50,990 nucleotides of DNA. It comes from an uncultured Clostridia bacterium (GTDB lineage Bacteria; Bacillota; Clostridia; Christensenellales; Aristaeellaceae). Shown here piece after piece: positions 25,341-34,842 of the stretch. Positions within the stretch are counted from its first letter, which is position 1, and every line of letters starts with the position of its first letter. Both the position numbers and the translations under genes were made by a program. The notes beneath the pieces were generated by a model, which had not been told where the DNA came from, made no database searches, and was given only the letters and a program-made list of their open reading frames with translations. Location: contig CAMVFE010000014.1 of NCBI GenBank assembly GCA_947166705.1, positions 1 to 50,990 on the forward strand, given 5' to 3'.

Positions 25341-26585
25341 TCATTCCGCGGCGCGGGCGCCGGCCAGCGCGCCGGTGGCGAAGGCGATCTGCAGGTTGTA
25401 TCCCCCCGTATGGGCGTCCACGTCCAGCAGCTCCCCCGCGAAATAAAGGCCCGCCACCCGCCGGCTCTCCATGGTTCCCGGGTTGACGTCCCGGACGCTG
25501 ACGCCGCCCCGGGTCACGACCGCCTCTTCGACCGGCCGCTTTCCCCGCATGGGCAGCGGCATTTCCTTCATGCCGCGGACCAGGGCTTCCCGCTGGGCTC
25601 CCGTCACCTGGCTGCAGGGCAGGTCCCCGGGCAGGCCACACAGCCGCGGAAAGGCCGCGGCCAGGCTGCCGGGCATCAGGGCGCCGAGCATGTTCCGCAG
25701 CTGCTTCCTTCCGCCGCTTTCCAGCTCCCGCCGCACCCGGGCGTCCAGCTGTTCCCGGGTCAGCCCGGGCTTCAGGTCCAGCTCCAGCCGGCAGTCTCCG
25801 CATTCCGCCGGCAGATGGCAGCTGGCCTCGAGAATCAGTGGGCCCGAATAGCCGAAGTGGGTAAACAGCATCTCCCCCAGCTCCGTGTACAGGGTCTTCC
25901 CCTTCTCCCTCAGGGTGATCCGCACGTTTCTCAGGCTCAGCCCCTGCAGGGAGGCGGGCCAGGCTTCCGACGCCGTGATCCCGACCAGCACCGGCTCCGC
26001 CGGCGTCAGCGTATGTCCCGTTTCCCGGGCCATCCGGTATCCGTCTCCCCGGGATCCGGTGGACGGATAGCTGAGTCCGCCCGTCGCCAGGATCACCCGG
26101 TCCGCTTCGATCACGCTTCCGTCCGCGAAGCGCACCCCCGTCACCCGGGGCCTTCCGCCCTCCGGATCCTCCGCGGTCTCCAGGCTCCGGGCCTCCCGGT
26201 TCATCAGGAATTCGACCCCCTGCCGCCGGCAGATCCCGGTCAGCGTCTTCGTCACGTCGCTGGCCTTCATGGACCGCGGGTAGGCGCGCCTTCCCCTCTG
26301 GACCTCCACCGGGCAGCCGTTCTCCTCCAGCAGGGCGATCATGTCCTGCGGGGAGAACCAGTGCAGCGCGCTGAACAGGAAGCGGGGATTCCGGGGCACT
26401 TCCTTCAGGAATTCCTCCGTCGTGCAGTCGTTGGTGACGTTGCACCGCCCCTTCCCGGTGATGTAGATCTTCTTTCCCGCCTTCTCGTTGTGCTCCGCCA
26501 CCGTCACGGCGGCTCCGCCGCGGCTGGCGTGCACGGCGGCCATCAGGCCCGCCGCTCCCGCGCCGATGATCAGGATCCGTGTCAT
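25341..26585 (-). CDS. HI0933/YhiN-family flavoprotein
   Basis: A 414-residue FAD-binding oxidoreductase. The N-terminal Rossmann motif is ILIIGAGAAGLMAA, followed by the family-specific GKKIYITGKGRCNVTN, VILATGGLSYPSTGSRGDGY and the C-terminal GLYFAGELLDVDAHTGGYNL. The HI0933/YhiN family has no firmly established reaction; some members are annotated as aminoacetone oxidase. I chose ATG 26585 (MTRILIIGAG) because GGAAGG lies just before it, whereas the upstream ATG 26612 has no ribosome site and sits inside a hairpin. It lies 86 nt after the coiled-coil gene. Confidence 0.88.
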   Translation of the reverse strand: MTRILIIGAGAAGLMAAVHASRGGAAVTVAEHNEKAGKKIYITGKGRCNVTNDCTTEEFLKEVPRNPRFLFSALHWFSPQDMIALLEENGCPVEVQRGRRAYPRSMKASDVTKTLTGICRRQGVEFLMNREARSLETAEDPEGGRPRVTGVRFADGSVIEADRVILATGGLSYPSTGSRGDGYRMARETGHTLTPAEPVLVGITASEAWPASLQGLSLRNVRITLREKGKTLYTELGEMLFTHFGYSGPLILEASCHLPAECGDCRLELDLKPGLTREQLDARVRRELESGGRKQLRNMLGALMPGSLAAAFPRLCGLPGDLPCSQVTGAQREALVRGMKEMPLPMRGKRPVEEAVVTRGGVSVRDVNPGTMESRRVAGLYFAGELLDVDAHTGGYNLQIAFATGALAGARAAE

Positions 26586-26614
26586 TTTCCCTTCCGTCCG
26601 CTTTCTCTTCATTC

Positions 26615-26651
26615 AAAGGCCCGGCGCCGTTCCGCGGGGACGTGCCGGGCC
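26615..26651 (-). terminator. Terminator-like hairpin after coiled-coil gene
   Basis: GGCCCGGC and GCCGGGCC (26651-26644 with 26625-26618) pair across an 18-nt loop, followed by only three T. It probably reduces rather than stops read-through. Confidence 0.4.
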
Positions 26652-26671
26652 TGTCTTCCCTTTCCGGGGTT

Positions 26672-27415
26672 TTATCTGCGGTTCCGAACCTCGCTGCGCT
26701 CGAGCCGGATCGCGTTGAGCATCTCGCTGATGCTCCGGTCCGCCTCCATCAGCTGCTGGTCCACGAAGTCCACCGCATTCTTCCGCAGCTGGGCGGTCTC
26801 CTGCTGCACCTTCTCCCGGATTTCATCGCTTTCCACCCGGGCCCGGCGGACGATGCTTTCCTCCTCCACCATCTGGCGCGCCTTCTTCTCCGCGTCCTCG
26901 AGCATCCTGGCGGCCTCGGCGCGGGCGGCCTCCACGCAGGCGGAAGCCTCCTGGTTCGCCTGCTCCATCAGGCGGTTCCCCTCCCGGTTGGCCTGATCCA
27001 GCAGGTCCCGGGCATGGGCGTTCGCCTCGCTCACCGCCTGCTGGGCCTGCGCCTGCGCCTCGTTCAGGATCCGGCTCTTCGATTCCTCCGTCTCCCGGCG
27101 GATCGTCTCCTCCGCCTTCACGATCTCCGCCGCCTTGCGCACCGTGCCCGGCAGGTTCTCCTCCAGGTAATCCAGCTGGGCCTGCAGAACCGCGCGGTTC
27201 ACCACGCAGTTTTCCGAGTTCATGAGCGCCTTCTTCGCGTTGCTCAGCTCCCGGCGCATGGCCTTGACCGCCTCAATGCAGTTCTGGGCGCTGCCCGGCT
27301 CCACCGGGCGCCTCTCCTGGGCCCTCTCTCCCGCGTTCTCCTCCCGGGCGGGCTGCGCCGCCGTGTTCTGCGCCTGTTCCTCCCGGTTCTGGCTCCTTCT
27401 CCTGGGCGTTTCCAT
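26672..27415 (-). CDS. Coiled-coil protein next to coaD
   Basis: A 247-residue protein with a disordered, charged first 45 residues (METPRRRSQNREEQAQN) and then a long amphipathic helix of about 190 residues rich in Ala, Glu, Arg and Gln (EEENLPGTV is broken only once). This is a continuous coiled coil resembling DivIVA or ATP synthase b-subunit families. No signal peptide or membrane segment is present. Proteins of this type between coaD and other housekeeping genes are frequent in Clostridia and are often annotated loosely as ATPase; I see no ATP-binding motif. GGGAGG lies 10 nt before ATG. Confidence 0.72.
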   Translation of the reverse strand: METPRRRSQNREEQAQNTAAQPAREENAGERAQERRPVEPGSAQNCIEAVKAMRRELSNAKKALMNSENCVVNRAVLQAQLDYLEENLPGTVRKAAEIVKAEETIRRETEESKSRILNEAQAQAQQAVSEANAHARDLLDQANREGNRLMEQANQEASACVEAARAEAARMLEDAEKKARQMVEEESIVRRARVESDEIREKVQQETAQLRKNAVDFVDQQLMEADRSISEMLNAIRLERSEVRNRR

Positions 27416-27446
27416 TCCTGCTTCGCCTCCCCTGTTTCTGTTCCCT

Positions 27447-27935
27447 TCAGGGCCGTCTCTCCGACAGCGCCCTCAGAATCTCCTCCGCGCATTCCGGCGG
27501 GAGAAACTCCCGTACATCCCCGCCGAAAGCCGCAATCTCCTTCACCGCCGAGGAGGAAATCCACTGCTTTCCCTCTCCCGCCGGCAGCAGCAGCGTCTCC
27601 ATCTCCGGGTTCAGCGTCCGGTTGGCCTGGGCCGCCGCGCTTTCCGCGTCGTATTCCGTCCCGTTCCGGACGCCCCGGAGCACCGTGCGCTCCCCCTTCT
27701 CCCGCATGTAGCCGCTCAGCAGGCCTTCCCACTGTTCGACCCGGACGTTTCCCATCTCCCGGCAGGCCGCCTTCAGCATCTTCACCCGCGCCTCCGGAGG
27801 AAACATCCCCTGCTTGTGCACGTTCACCATGACCACGACCGTCACCCGGTCGAACATCTCCGCCGCCCGGCGGATCAGATCCGTGTGTCCCTTCGTCACG
27901 GGGTCAAAGGACCCCGGTATCACGCACCCGCTCAT
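27447..27935 (-). CDS. coaD: Phosphopantetheine adenylyltransferase
   Basis: A 162-residue enzyme of coenzyme A synthesis that adenylates 4'-phosphopantetheine. The nucleotidyltransferase motif GSFDPVTKGHTD (H17) and the second motif WISSSAVKEIA, with NGTEYDAE between them, identify CoaD. Length is typical of the family. GGGGTG precedes ATG by about 7 nt. The start lies inside the end of rsmD (32-nt overlap), the common rsmD-coaD arrangement. Confidence 0.95.
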   Translation of the reverse strand: MSGCVIPGSFDPVTKGHTDLIRRAAEMFDRVTVVVMVNVHKQGMFPPEARVKMLKAACREMGNVRVEQWEGLLSGYMREKGERTVLRGVRNGTEYDAESAAAQANRTLNPEMETLLLPAGEGKQWISSSAVKEIAAFGGDVREFLPPECAEEILRALSERRP

Positions 27936-28467
27936 AGATTTTCACCCCGCAGTATCCCCAGCTTCTCTCCTTCAAGGCTTCCAGCCCGGGCGCGACGAGC
28001 ACCTCCGCCCCGGCCTGATGCTCGAGGACGAGCAGCGCCTCCTCCGCCATCAGCGGCTTCATCCGCTCCGTGACCTCCCGCAGATCCGTCATGGCATAGG
28101 GCGGATCCAGGAAGATCAGGTCGAAGCGCTCCCCTTCCGCAGCCAGCAGGTCCGCCGTCCGTTCCCACTCGCCACGCAAAAGCCGCGTCCGGTCCGCGAA
28201 GCCCAGCGCCTCCGTGTTTTTCTTCTCAATCCTGCAGGCTTCCCGGTCCCGGTCCGCGATCACCGCGCGGGCGGCTCCCCGGCTCAGCGCCTCCAGCGCC
28301 AGGGCGCCGCTTCCCCCGAACAGGTCCAGCACCCGCGCGTCCCGCAGGCTTCCCTGCAGCATATTGAACAGGTTTTCCCGCACCCGGTCCAGCGTCGGCC
28401 GGGTGTCCCGGCCCTCCGGCGCCTCGATGCGGCGGCCGCGGGCGGTGCCCGCAATAATCCTCAGCAT
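27904..28467 (-). CDS. rsmD: 16S rRNA (guanine-966-N2) methyltransferase
   Basis: A 187-residue Rossmann-fold methyltransferase. Family features are MLRIIAGTARGRRIEAP, the RPTLDRVRENLFNML block, the SAM-binding VLDLFGGSGALALEAL and the catalytic LDPPY. It methylates a guanine in the small ribosomal subunit RNA. The start codon is one base after the stop of the membrane-protein gene, and the 3' end overlaps coaD by 32 nt, so it sits inside a tightly translated string of genes. Confidence 0.95.
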   Translation of the reverse strand: MLRIIAGTARGRRIEAPEGRDTRPTLDRVRENLFNMLQGSLRDARVLDLFGGSGALALEALSRGAARAVIADRDREACRIEKKNTEALGFADRTRLLRGEWERTADLLAAEGERFDLIFLDPPYAMTDLREVTERMKPLMAEEALLVLEHQAGAEVLVAPGLEALKERSWGYCGVKIYERVRDTGVL

Positions 28468-28468
28468 C

Positions 28469-29278
28469 TCAGTTCAGCTGCTCCGGCGTCCGCGGCTTTC
28501 CCGCCGCCCGCTTCTTCCGGGCCTTCCTTTCCCGGCGCGCCCGCTGGCGGATGCTCTCGGCGATGCCCGTGTGGATCCTCGTCCGCTCCCGGCGTCCCTG
28601 CAGGTATCCCGTTCCGTAGGCGCAGGCGGGAATCAGCAGGATCAGGGGGCTGAGCCTCTCCAGCAGCAGCATGCCCTGGCGGTTCTCCCCGCCGATCATG
28701 GCGACGAAGGGCATCAGCGCCACCCGGACGATCATCCGCAGCGCGTCCTCCGCCGTCAGCCCCGGGGCCGCGGCGTAGGCAGCCAGGGCGTTCCCGATGT
28801 CGCTCCGCCGGCGGTAGGCGTTCAGCCACCCCGGCAGGGTTCCCGCCTCCGTCGTCTGCGGCGCGGCCATGACGGCCAGCGCAGCGGCGCACAGCAGGAT
28901 GGGCAGGCTTCCGATCAGCGCCGTCAGATATCCCTTCAGGGGATGAAAGCAGACCGCCTTCTCCGAGGCGGAATAATCCTTGCCCTTCTCCTTCTTCTGC
29001 CACAGGATCTCGCCCCGGGCAACCGCCTCCGCGCCCTTTCCGACCGCGTTGCTGTAAAGCACGGCGGGCCCGGCCAGTGCGACCACGCCGTTGAGCAGGA
29101 TGCGCAGCGGCAGGCTGTCGAAGCTCAGGGAGCTGCAGACCAGGAACGACATCACCCCGATCAGCAGCAGCATGCCCAGAAAGCCCAGGGCGCCGGGCAG
29201 GGTTTTTTCATCCGTCGGTGAGCCCGTGATATAGGGCTTCACCACCTTCTCCGCCGGCTTCTTGTTTTTCTCCGTCAT
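28469..29278 (-). CDS. Unknown multi-spanning membrane protein between alr and rsmD
   Basis: A 269-residue protein with a lysine-rich cytoplasmic start (MTEKNKKPAEKVVKPY) and about five hydrophobic segments, for example LGFLGMLLLIGVMSFLVCS, ILLNGVVALAGPAVLY, LIGSLPILLCAAALAVMAA and LIVRVALMPFVAMIGG in outline. It ends in a strongly basic tail (RQRARRERKARKKRAAG). I do not recognise a named family. ATG 29278 has GGAGGG 6 nt upstream and overlaps the alr stop. The position between cell-wall and ribosome genes does not define a function. Confidence 0.75.
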   Translation of the reverse strand: MTEKNKKPAEKVVKPYITGSPTDEKTLPGALGFLGMLLLIGVMSFLVCSSLSFDSLPLRILLNGVVALAGPAVLYSNAVGKGAEAVARGEILWQKKEKGKDYSASEKAVCFHPLKGYLTALIGSLPILLCAAALAVMAAPQTTEAGTLPGWLNAYRRRSDIGNALAAYAAAPGLTAEDALRMIVRVALMPFVAMIGGENRQGMLLLERLSPLILLIPACAYGTGYLQGRRERTRIHTGIAESIRQRARRERKARKKRAAGKPRTPEQLN

Positions 29279-29280
29279 GT

Positions 29281-30423
29281 TCAACCCTCCGTCCTTTCCC
29301 GGGCCTCTCTTTTTTCCCGGGGCGCCGCGATGCGCCTTTCGACCCGGCTTCCGCAGCTGAGCAGCACCTCATAGGAGATCGTGCCGCTCCACCGGGCGAT
29401 ATCCTCCGCGGTGATGGTCTCGCCGCCGTCGGTGCCCATCAGCGTGACGGGATCCTCCTCACGCGCCTCCGGGATATCCGTCACGTCCGCCATCATCTGG
29501 TCCATGCAGATCCGGCCGACGACCGGGGCGCGCCTTCCGCGGATCAGCACCTCCGCGCGGCCTCCGGCCGCCCGGTGGTAGCCGTCCCCGTATCCGCAGG
29601 TCACCGTCGCGATCCGCGCCGGCTTCTCCGTCCGCCACGTGCGTCCGTAGCTGATGTAGGTTCCCGCCGGCACTTCCTTCACATAGCTGATCCGGGCCCG
29701 CCAGGACATGCAGGGCTTCAGGGGAAGCCCCGTCTCCACCGGCGGGTATCCGTAGAGGCTGATGCCCTCCCGCACCATGTCCAGCGCCCATTCCGGATGC
29801 CGCAGGGATGCGGCGGAATTGGCGCAGTGCCGGATCACCTTCAGCCCCTCCGTCATTTCCAGAAAGCGCCGGAACTGTTCCCCGGAATAGGCCTCCCCCG
29901 CGTCGTCCCCGTCCGCGTCGCTGAAATGGGTATAGGCGCCGGTCAGGCGGACCCGTCCGCACCGCGCCAGCGCCGCCAGCACCGCGTCCCGCTCCTCCCG
30001 GGTGCGGACGCCGATGCGGCCCATGCCGCTGTCGATCTTCAGGTGCACCTCCATGGTTCCCGCCCCGCCGAGGGCTTCGGCCGCCTCCTGGCAGGCCTGG
30101 ACCATCCAGGGCGCGCAGACCGTCGCCGTGAGCCCATGGGCCGCGGAGATCCCCGCATCCTCCCGGCTGACGGCGCCCAGGATCAGAATCGGCGCGCCGA
30201 TCCCCGCCTCCCGCAGCGCGATGCCTTCCTCCGCCGTGGCCACAGCCAGCGCCTCCGCGCCGCCTGCCAGGGCGGCCCGGGCGGCGGTGGCCGCGCCGTG
30301 GCCGTATCCGTCCGCCTTCACGACCGCCATCATCTTCGCGCTCCGGGGCACGGCGCCCCGGAGCGCGGCCATGTTTTCCCGGATGGCTTCCGGGTCGATG
30401 ATGCGGATATTTCTGGGTGTCAT
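29281..30423 (-). CDS. alr: Alanine racemase
   Basis: A 380-residue fold-type III PLP enzyme that makes D-alanine for peptidoglycan. The PLP lysine is K36 in MMAVVKADGYGHGAA. The second catalytic residue is the tyrosine in VTCGYGDGYHR, and the active-site loop VVGRICMDQMMADVT is also present. AAAGGA lies shortly before the start. It follows murC by 54 nt, so two peptidoglycan precursor genes are neighbours. The downstream membrane-protein gene overlaps its stop. Confidence 0.96.
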   Translation of the reverse strand: MTPRNIRIIDPEAIRENMAALRGAVPRSAKMMAVVKADGYGHGAATAARAALAGGAEALAVATAEEGIALREAGIGAPILILGAVSREDAGISAAHGLTATVCAPWMVQACQEAAEALGGAGTMEVHLKIDSGMGRIGVRTREERDAVLAALARCGRVRLTGAYTHFSDADGDDAGEAYSGEQFRRFLEMTEGLKVIRHCANSAASLRHPEWALDMVREGISLYGYPPVETGLPLKPCMSWRARISYVKEVPAGTYISYGRTWRTEKPARIATVTCGYGDGYHRAAGGRAEVLIRGRRAPVVGRICMDQMMADVTDIPEAREEDPVTLMGTDGGETITAEDIARWSGTISYEVLLSCGSRVERRIAAPREKREARERTEG

Positions 30424-30477
30424 GCTCTCCGTCCTTTCAGGGCCGGCCCGCCCCCGCCGGGGAAACCGCTTCCCCGC

Positions 30478-31869
30478 TCAGGGAAAGAAATGCCGGTGTA
30501 TCTGTTCGTTCAGCAGGTTGATATCCCCGCAGCCCATGGTGATCACCAGGTCGCCCGCCTGCCAGTGCTCCCGCAGGTACTTTTCCGTATCGTCGAAGCC
30601 CGGCGTCCAGACGGCGTTGATCCCGTTCCGTTTCATCCCCTCCACCAGCATGCCGCTGTTCAGGTCCCCGGGATCCGGCTCCCGGGCGGCGCAGATATCG
30701 GTGACCAGGGTGAAGTCCGCCTCGCGCGTACAGGTCAGATAGTCCTCGAACAGAGTGCGCACCCGGCTGAAGGTGTGGGGCTGCATCACGGCCCAGAGCC
30801 GGCCGCGGCAGCGCTTCCGGGCAATGCTCAGGGCATTGCGCATCTCCGCGGGGTTATGGCCGTAGTCATGGAAGATCTCGACGCCCTCCACGGTGTCCGT
30901 CAGCTCGAAGCGGCGGTGGGCGCCGGTAAAGCGCCCGAGCGTCTCCGCCGCCCGCTCCGCCGGCAGGCCCAACTCCTCCGCCGCGGCCAGGGCGGCCAGT
31001 GCGTTGAGCACGTTGAAGTCCCCCGGCACGCCCATCTTCACCCGGGTGATCTCCCGGTCTCCGTGCATCAGGGTGAAGGACGCGTATCCGCGCTCGTCCT
31101 CCCGGAGGTCCGCCGGGCGCCATTCGTTATTTTCCCCGAGGCCGAAGAACGCCTTCCGGCATCCCAGCTTTTCAATCTGCCTGCTCACCCGGGGATCGTC
31201 CCCGTTGCCCAGGGCGCAGCCGTCCTCCGGCAGCAGGTGCAGGAACTGTCCGAAGGTTTCCTCGATCTCGTCGATATCCCGGTAGCAGTCCAGGTGATCC
31301 GCGTCGATGTTCAGCACCACCGCCACCGTCGGGTTCATGTGCAGGAAGCTGCGGTTGAACTCGCAGGCCTCCGCCACGAAGATGCCGCTGTGGCCGACCC
31401 GGGTGCTGCCGCCGATGGCGTCCAGCCGCCCGCCGATATGGATGCTCGGATCCATCCCGTGCTCCAGCAGCATCTCGCTGAGCATGGAGGTCACCGTCGT
31501 CTTCCCGTGGGCGCCGCATACGCAGGCCGCCTTCGGATATCCCTCCATCAGCTGCCCCAGCAGCCACGCCCGCTCCAGGGACGGAATCCCCAGCCGGTCC
31601 GCCTCCTGCCGCTCCGGGTTGTCCGGGCGGATGGCGGCGCTGTAGCACACGAGGTCGGCCCCGTGCACGTTCTCCGGGCGGTGGCCGATCATCACCTCGG
31701 CGCCCTTCTCCCGGACGTAGTGAATCAGGTAGCCCTCATCCCGGTCGCTTCCGGAAACCCGGTATCCCTGGTCGATCAGCATCTCCGCCAGCCCGCTCAT
31801 GCTGCTGCCGCCGATGCCGATCAGATGGATCCGTCCGCCGGCGTAGTCCCTGATCCGGGGTATGCCCAT
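30478..31869 (-). CDS. murC: UDP-N-acetylmuramate--L-alanine ligase
   Basis: A 463-residue Mur ligase that adds L-alanine to UDP-MurNAc. The N-terminal Rossmann segment IHLIGIGGSSMSGLAEML, the ATP loop CGAHGKTT (about 118-125) and the later IFHDYGHNPAEM are typical. The start is ATG 31869 (MGIPRIRDYAGG), preceded by GGGAGAGGA; the open frame extends upstream into yhbY but that part is a shadow. It lies 14 nt after yhbY. The other mur ligase genes are elsewhere. Confidence 0.95.
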   Translation of the reverse strand: MGIPRIRDYAGGRIHLIGIGGSSMSGLAEMLIDQGYRVSGSDRDEGYLIHYVREKGAEVMIGHRPENVHGADLVCYSAAIRPDNPERQEADRLGIPSLERAWLLGQLMEGYPKAACVCGAHGKTTVTSMLSEMLLEHGMDPSIHIGGRLDAIGGSTRVGHSGIFVAEACEFNRSFLHMNPTVAVVLNIDADHLDCYRDIDEIEETFGQFLHLLPEDGCALGNGDDPRVSRQIEKLGCRKAFFGLGENNEWRPADLREDERGYASFTLMHGDREITRVKMGVPGDFNVLNALAALAAAEELGLPAERAAETLGRFTGAHRRFELTDTVEGVEIFHDYGHNPAEMRNALSIARKRCRGRLWAVMQPHTFSRVRTLFEDYLTCTREADFTLVTDICAAREPDPGDLNSGMLVEGMKRNGINAVWTPGFDDTEKYLREHWQAGDLVITMGCGDINLLNEQIHRHFFP

Positions 31870-31883
31870 TTTCCTCTCCCCTT

Positions 31884-32171
31884 TCACTCCAGGGTAATCC
31901 GCGGGTTTTCGCGGCTGGGCCGGTACATCACGAAGCGCCTGCCGATCTGCTGGATCGGCTCCGCGTGCGTCCTTTCGCACAGCTCCTGCAGCGCTTCCCG
32001 TGCTTCCAGCGGGCATCCCTGCTGCACGCAGCCCTTGATCAGCTCCCGCGCCTCCAGGGCGTCCTCCGCTTCCCGCACGGTGTTCTCCGTGATTCCGTCC
32101 TTCCCGATGTACAGGATGGTCTCCAGCGTATTGGCCATCGCCCGCAGCCGGGCTCTCTGCTTTCCGGTCAT
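31884..32171 (-). CDS. yhbY: YhbY/CRS1-family RNA-binding protein
   Basis: A 95-residue CRM-domain protein. MTGKQRARLRAMAN followed by a YIGKDGIT loop and an RFVMYRPS ending matches YhbY, which associates with the large ribosomal subunit during assembly. The gene is 6 nt after obg, which also acts in ribosome assembly, and this obg-yhbY order is conserved in many Firmicutes. Confidence 0.92.
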   Translation of the reverse strand: MTGKQRARLRAMANTLETILYIGKDGITENTVREAEDALEARELIKGCVQQGCPLEAREALQELCERTHAEPIQQIGRRFVMYRPSRENPRITLE

Positions 32172-32177
32172 TCTGCC

Positions 32178-33449
32178 TCACTCCACAAAATCAAATTCCA
32201 TTCCGCCGATGCTGACCGTGGCGCCCTCCCCGGCGCCGGCCTCCCGCAGCGCGTCGATGACGCCCCATCTGCGCAGCGTCCGGTGGAACCAGTTCAGGCT
32301 GTCCAGGTCGTCGAAATTGACGCTTTCCAGCAGCCGCTCCATCCCGGCGCCCTCGACAAAGTAGGTCGCTCCGTCGAAGACCACCCGGAACTCGTCCTCC
32401 TTCCCCCGCTCCGGCAGGGGCTCTTCCTCCTCCTGGTAGTGGAGGACGGGAGGCAGGTCCTCCAGCATCTTCGCCGCCGCGTCCAGCAGCTCGTCAAAGC
32501 CCTGATGCGCCGCCGCGCTGACGGGGAACACCGGCGTGCCCATGCCCTCCGCCAGGGCCCGGATCCGCTTCAGGTTCTCCTCCGCGCCGGGCAGGTCCAT
32601 CTTGTTGCACACGATGATCTGGGGCTTCTGCCCGAGATCTCCGTAGTTCTCCAGCTCCGTGTTGATGCTCTCCAGATCCTCCGCCGGATCCCGGCCCTCG
32701 CTGCCGCTGGCGTCCACCACGTGCATCAGCAGCCGGGTCCGTTCCACGTGGCGCAGGAAATCATGCCCCAGCCCGGCGCCTTCCGCCGCGCCCTCGATGA
32801 GCCCGGGAATGTCCGCCAGCACGATGTCCTGCCCGTACCGCCGCACGATCCCCAGGTTGGGCGTCAGCGTGGTGAAATGATAGTTGCCGACCTTCGGCCT
32901 GGCGCTGGTCACCACGGACAGGATGGAGCTCTTGCCCACGTTGGGGTATCCGACCAGCCCGATGTCCGCGATGGTCTTCAGCTCAAGCTGCAGGGTGCGG
33001 ATTTCCGTTTTGGTGCCGGGCTTCGCAAAGTTCGGCGCCTGCCGGACGGGGGTCGCGAAATGCCGGTTTCCCCAGCCGCCCCGGCCGCCCCGGAGCAGGA
33101 CCCGGGTTTCCCCGGCCCGGTCCATGTCCGCCATGATCCTTCCGGTCTCCGCGTCCCGGACCACGGTCCCGACGGGCACCTTGACGGTCAGGTCCTCGCC
33201 CCGCTTCCCGCTTCTCAGGCCGCTCATGCCGTCCCCGCCGTTCTCCGCCGTGTACTTGCTGCGGAAGCGGAAGTCCAGCAGGGTGTGCATGTTCTCGTCC
33301 GCGTACAGCAGCACGTCCCCGCCCCGGCCGCCGTCCCCGCCGTCGGGGCCGCCGTTCTGGACATACTTCTCCCGGTGAAAGGAGGCGGAACCGTTCCCGC
33401 CGTTCCCGGCCTTCGCCGTGATCCTGACCCGATCCACAAAATTGCTCAT
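32178..33449 (-). CDS. obg: Obg-family GTPase
   Basis: A 423-residue GTPase with all three family domains: the glycine-rich Obg fold (residues 1-158, KAGNGGNGSASFHREKY and GGDGGRGGDV), the G domain with P-loop GYPNVGKSS (about 167-175), DIPGLIEGA and NKMDLP, and the C-terminal OCT domain (from about 345). It assists assembly of the large ribosomal subunit and stress response. The start has AGGTG 7 nt upstream. In most Firmicutes rplU and rpmA lie directly before obg; here a PFL-family gene does instead. Confidence 0.97.
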   Translation of the reverse strand: MSNFVDRVRITAKAGNGGNGSASFHREKYVQNGGPDGGDGGRGGDVLLYADENMHTLLDFRFRSKYTAENGGDGMSGLRSGKRGEDLTVKVPVGTVVRDAETGRIMADMDRAGETRVLLRGGRGGWGNRHFATPVRQAPNFAKPGTKTEIRTLQLELKTIADIGLVGYPNVGKSSILSVVTSARPKVGNYHFTTLTPNLGIVRRYGQDIVLADIPGLIEGAAEGAGLGHDFLRHVERTRLLMHVVDASGSEGRDPAEDLESINTELENYGDLGQKPQIIVCNKMDLPGAEENLKRIRALAEGMGTPVFPVSAAAHQGFDELLDAAAKMLEDLPPVLHYQEEEEPLPERGKEDEFRVVFDGATYFVEGAGMERLLESVNFDDLDSLNWFHRTLRRWGVIDALREAGAGEGATVSIGGMEFDFVE

Positions 33450-33481
33450 GCTTCACCTGTTTTCCGTCTTGTTTTCCCCGC

Positions 33482-34828
33482 TCAGTTCCGCAGGGAGTGC
33501 AGCGGCGCGGGAATTCGTCCGCCCCGGGCAATGAAGGCCTCATTCCCGCAGGGATTGACCGGCATCACCGGGGCAAAGCCCAGCAGCCCGCCGAACTCCA
33601 CCCGGTCCCCCGCCTTCTTCCCGACGGCCGGAATCACCCGGACCGCCGTGGTCTTGTTGTTCACCACGCCGATGGCCGCCTCGTCGGCGATAATGCCGCT
33701 GATGGCCGCCGCGCTCGTGTCCCCCGGAATGGCGATCATGTCCAGGCCCACGGAGCACACGCAGGTCATGGCCTCCAGCTTCTCCAGCGTCAGGTTTCCC
33801 TTCCCGGCGGCCTCGATCATGCCGATATCCTCGCTCACCGGGATGAAGGCGCCGCTGAGCCCGCCGACATGGCTGCTGGCCATGACGCCGCCCTTCTTGA
33901 CCGCGTCGTTCAGCAGTGCCAGCGCCGCCGTCGTTCCGGGCGCGCCGGTGCTCTCCAGCCCCATTTCCTCCAGAATGTGCGCCACGGAATCCCCCCGCGC
34001 CGGGGTCGGCGCCAGGCTCAGATCCACGATGCCGAAGGGAATGTTCAGCCGCTGGCTGGCCTCCCGGGCCACCAGCTGGCCTACGCGCGTGATCTTGAAG
34101 GCGGTCCGTTTCACCGTCTCCGCCACCACGTCGAAGGGCTGGCCCCGGACCTCCTCCAGCGCCCGCTTGACCACGCCGGGGCCGCTTACGCCCACGTTGA
34201 TGGCGCACTCCGGCTCCCCGACGCCGCAGAAGGCGCCGGCCATGAAGGGGTTGTCCTCCACGGCGTTGGCGAAAACCACCAGCTTCGCGCAGCCCAGCCC
34301 GTCGCTGTCGGCGGTGCGCTCCGCGGTCTGCCGGATGATCTCCCCCATCTCCCGCACGGCGTTCATGTTGATGCCCGCCCGGGTGGAGGCCACGTTCACG
34401 CTGGCGCACAGGCGCTCCGTCTCGCTCAGCACCTCCGGAATGGAGGCCAGCAGCCTTTCGTCCGCCTTCGTGGCGCCCTTGTGCATCAGGGCGCTGTAGC
34501 CGCCCAGGAAATTGACCCCCGTTTCCCGGGCCGCCGCGTCCAGCGCCCGGGCGATGGGCCGCGGATCCCCCTGGCAGATCAGGCTTACCGGGGTCACGCT
34601 GATCCGCTTGTTCACGATGGGAATGCCGAACTCCGCCTCGATCCGCTCGCCCACGGAAACCAGGTTCTTCGCCGTGCCGCAGATTTTGTCGTAAACCCGC
34701 TCCGCGCAAGCTTCCGCGTCCCGGTCGGAGCAGTCCAGCAGGTTGATGCCCAGCGTGATGGTGCGGACATCGAAATGCTCCTCCTGGATCATGCGCAGGG
34801 TCTGCAGTATTTCACCCGTTTCGATCAT
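33482..34828 (-). CDS. PFL/UPF0210 (DUF711) family protein
   Basis: A 448-residue protein of the PFL (UPF0210) family. Recognisable parts are [13 protein letters not shown] near the N-terminus, [35 protein letters not shown] and the C-terminal [14 protein letters not shown]. The fold is related to pyruvate formate-lyase-like proteins, but no reaction is established. GGAGG precedes ATG by 7 nt. It follows the ACT-domain gene by 14 nt; this pair is conserved together in many bacteria and archaea, which suggests that the ACT protein regulates or works with it. Confidence 0.9.
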   Translation of the reverse strand: MIETGEILQTLRMIQEEHFDVRTITLGINLLDCSDRDAEACAERVYDKICGTAKNLVSVGERIEAEFGIPIVNKRISVTPVSLICQGDPRPIARALDAAARETGVNFLGGYSALMHKGATKADERLLASIPEVLSETERLCASVNVASTRAGINMNAVREMGEIIRQTAERTADSDGLGCAKLVVFANAVEDNPFMAGAFCGVGEPECAINVGVSGPGVVKRALEEVRGQPFDVVAETVKRTAFKITRVGQLVAREASQRLNIPFGIVDLSLAPTPARGDSVAHILEEMGLESTGAPGTTAALALLNDAVKKGGVMASSHVGGLSGAFIPVSEDIGMIEAAGKGNLTLEKLEAMTCVCSVGLDMIAIPGDTSAAAISGIIADEAAIGVVNNKTTAVRVIPAVGKKAGDRVEFGGLLGFAPVMPVNPCGNEAFIARGGRIPAPLHSLRN

Positions 34829-34842
34829 TTTCCGCCCTCCGC

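Noticed and set aside
29575-34499. Two very long plus-strand frames (about 929 and 844 codons)
   Set aside because: They are antisense to alr, murC, obg and the PFL gene, which have full family signatures.
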